Positions 4,581-6,035 of a DNA stretch of 6,035 nt are shown piece after piece (the first letter of the stretch is position 1; every line of letters begins with the position of its first letter). The notes beneath the pieces were generated by a model. The model saw only the letters and a list, made by a program, of their open reading frames with translations, was not told where the DNA came from and searched no databases. The position numbers and the translations under genes were made by a program. This DNA comes from Rickettsiales bacterium (lineage in GTDB: Bacteria; Pseudomonadota; Alphaproteobacteria; Rickettsiales; Deianiraeaceae): assembly GCA_947485035.1 (NCBI GenBank), contig CANKQN010000060.1, positions 1 to 6,035 of the forward strand, in the 5' to 3' direction.

Positions 4581-6035
4581 ATGACAGAAATCACAAAGTT
4601 TTTTGAACTTCGCAACGAGGCAGAAATTCATAAAAAATGGGACGCACTTGCGGTGTATAAATATCAAAAATCAGAAAACGAATTTTCAATCGATACTCCG
4701 CCTCCAACAGTTTCAGGATACCTTCATATGGGGCATGTCTTTTCCTATGTTCAGTGTGATATCATTGCTCGTTATAACCGTATCGCAGGAAAAAGCGTTT
4801 TCTATCCAATAGGTTTTGACGATAACGGACTTCCAACCGAACGCCTTGTGGAAAAGCAAACTGGTAAAAAAGTTGGAATTAATTGCACGAAGGAAGAATT
4901 TGAAGAAGAATGCTTCAAAGTTGTTGACGAAGTTGAAGGAAGGTTTGAAGAAATGTTCAGGTCTATCGGTATATCATACGATTGGTCGCTGAAATATCAA
5001 ACAGTTTCCAAAAAAACCGAAGCAATTGTGCTCGAATCATTTTCAGATTTACACTCCAAAGGGTTGATATACCTTAAAAATGCACCTGTTTATTGGGATA
5101 TTGAAGACAAAACCGCCCTTGCACAAGCAGACTTGGAAGACAAAGAACTTGATTCAACACAATATTTCATTCCATTTTCTTGCTCCAAAACAGGGAAAAT
5201 TGTTGAAGTTATGACAACTAGACCCGAACTGTTACCTGCCTGCGTTGCGGTTTTGCACCACCCTGAAGACACCCGCTTCACAGGAATTTCAAGCGTGAAA
5301 TTGCCATTTTTTGGCGATGAAGTTCCGCTTTTAGCAGACGAAACCGTGAAGATTGATAAAGGAACTGGCGTTGTAATGTGTTGTTCTTATGGAGATTGGG
5401 CGGATGTTGAATGGATTAGAAAACATAAGCTGACTCCAAAACCTTTAATGCTTGAAAACGGAGAAATTGCACACGAATTTTACAAAAACCCTGAAAATGG
5501 AAGGTTTTTGCGTGTGAGCAATGCTCGCATAAAAATTGTTGAAGAAATGACAAAGCTTGGTTTAATTTTAGATTCAAAGAAAATTTCTCACGCTGTAAAA
5601 TGCGGTGAGCGTTCAGGAAAACCCGTTGAAATTATTGAACAAAAGCAGATTTATATCAAAACTCTTCCGTTTAAAAACTTTCTGCTTCGTGCAACAAAGG
5701 AGCTTGAATTCACGCCATCGCATATGCAAGTTCGTCTTGAAAAATGGATAGAGGGCTTGAATCAAGACTGGTGTATTTCACGAAATCGCTTTTTTGGCAT
5801 TGAAATTCCTTACTACACTTACGAACTTGGCGGCGAGAAATCTGAAATCATTTTCCCAAATGGAATTCAAAATTCGCCGGAAGTTGAAAATATTCGCAAA
5901 GTTGATGGTGGGTATTTGGCAAATTACAAAGGTGTTGAAACAAAGTTTTCATTTCAGTATGTTTTTGATACTTGGTTCACATCGTCGCTGACTCCACAAA
6001 TTGCGAAAAATTCACTCAAAACCGAAAACCTTCCG
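4581..6035 (+). CDS. valS: valyl-tRNA synthetase, archaeal-like (rickettsial) type, 3' end outside the window
   Basis: Class Ia synthetase charging tRNA-Val with valine and editing mischarged threonine. The frame is open for 485 codons to the window edge. Visible landmarks: the nucleotide-binding signature DTPPPTVSGYLHMGH with HMGH as the HIGH motif (49-52); FYPIGFDDNGLPTERLVEKQ (74-93), diagnostic of the archaeal-like ValRS known from Rickettsia; the editing (CP1) domain from about 170 to 390 with TTRPELLPACVAV (212-224) and GTGVVMCC (261-268); then the return to the catalytic core with DWCISRNRFFG (396-406) and DTWFTSS (463-469). The KMSKS loop and the tRNA-binding C-terminal domains should lie outside; rickettsial homologues have roughly 800 residues. 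Two core variants are visible: ISRNR where ISRQR is usual, and QIYIK where QWFVK is usual. The ATG lacks a Shine-Dalgarno sequence and no convincing separate promoter was found. Confidence 0.97.
   Translation, partial: MTEITKFFELRNEAEIHKKWDALAVYKYQKSENEFSIDTPPPTVSGYLHMGHVFSYVQCDIIARYNRIAGKSVFYPIGFDDNGLPTERLVEKQTGKKVGINCTKEEFEEECFKVVDEVEGRFEEMFRSIGISYDWSLKYQTVSKKTEAIVLESFSDLHSKGLIYLKNAPVYWDIEDKTALAQADLEDKELDSTQYFIPFSCSKTGKIVEVMTTRPELLPACVAVLHHPEDTRFTGISSVKLPFFGDEVPLLADETVKIDKGTGVVMCCSYGDWADVEWIRKHKLTPKPLMLENGEIAHEFYKNPENGRFLRVSNARIKIVEEMTKLGLILDSKKISHAVKCGERSGKPVEIIEQKQIYIKTLPFKNFLLRATKELEFTPSHMQVRLEKWIEGLNQDWCISRNRFFGIEIPYYTYELGGEKSEIIFPNGIQNSPEVENIRKVDGGYLANYKGVETKFSFQYVFDTWFTSSLTPQIAKNSLKTENLP

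Noticed and set aside
4603..4812. Plus-strand open frame of 69 codons inside valS
   Set aside because: The valS frame here carries unmistakable synthetase motifs including HMGH; this one is out of frame with them. The frames at 5090-5281 (minus) and 5794-5991 (plus) are rejected for the same reason.
1..6035. Mobile element, CRISPR array or defence/toxin-antitoxin system
   Set aside because: There are no transposase or integrase motifs, no regularly spaced repeats, and no paired small genes; all long frames are accounted for by housekeeping or envelope genes.

Overview
The window is AT-rich DNA (roughly one third G+C by eye), densely coding, using the standard bacterial code (TAA, TGA and TAG all end genes and no in-frame TGA occurs). 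The gene content points to an alphaproteobacterium, probably host-associated or otherwise AT-driven. The valyl-tRNA synthetase is of the archaeal-like type known from Rickettsia, and the inorganic pyrophosphatase reads closest to rickettsial and other proteobacterial type I enzymes. The peroxiredoxin is the AhpC form that ends in a CxC resolving motif and usually works with AhpD. Rickettsiales, Holosporales-like groups or AT-rich gut alphaproteobacteria all fit; the sequence alone does not decide.

Layout. Positions 561 to 1 (minus strand) carry an AhpC-type peroxiredoxin that leaves the window just before its natural end. A 410-base non-coding interval (562-971) follows. It holds the likely ahpC promoter, an unexplained set of inverted repeats and terminator-like hairpins, and the promoter of the next unit. 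On the plus strand come tRNA-Ala(UGC) (972-1048), ppa (1070-1591), holA (1607-2599) and a secreted, probably outer-membrane protein (2596-3540) that overlaps holA by ATGA. These genes are so tightly packed that one transcript is likely. A second unit starts with a TTGACA promoter at 3550 and encodes an outer-membrane protein with an N-terminal coiled coil and a C-terminal beta-barrel (3605-4525). After a strong hairpin, valS begins at 4581 and runs off the right edge.

How the genes fit together. Most are housekeeping: peroxide defence (AhpC), pyrophosphate removal that pulls nucleic-acid synthesis and tRNA charging forward (Ppa), clamp loading in replication (HolA), and translation (tRNA-Ala, ValRS). 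The two envelope proteins are the accessory part and are not recognisable as named families. I see no insertion sequence, integrase, CRISPR array, toxin-antitoxin pair, defence cassette or biosynthetic cluster, and nothing that amounts to a new multi-gene system. The observations most worth a second look are the absence of Shine-Dalgarno sequences before all six protein starts, the His-rich N-terminal extension of AhpC, the pre-tRNA leader/trailer pairing in front of ppa, the structured 735-892 segment, and the coiled-coil/barrel protein with a 33-base in-frame tandem repeat.
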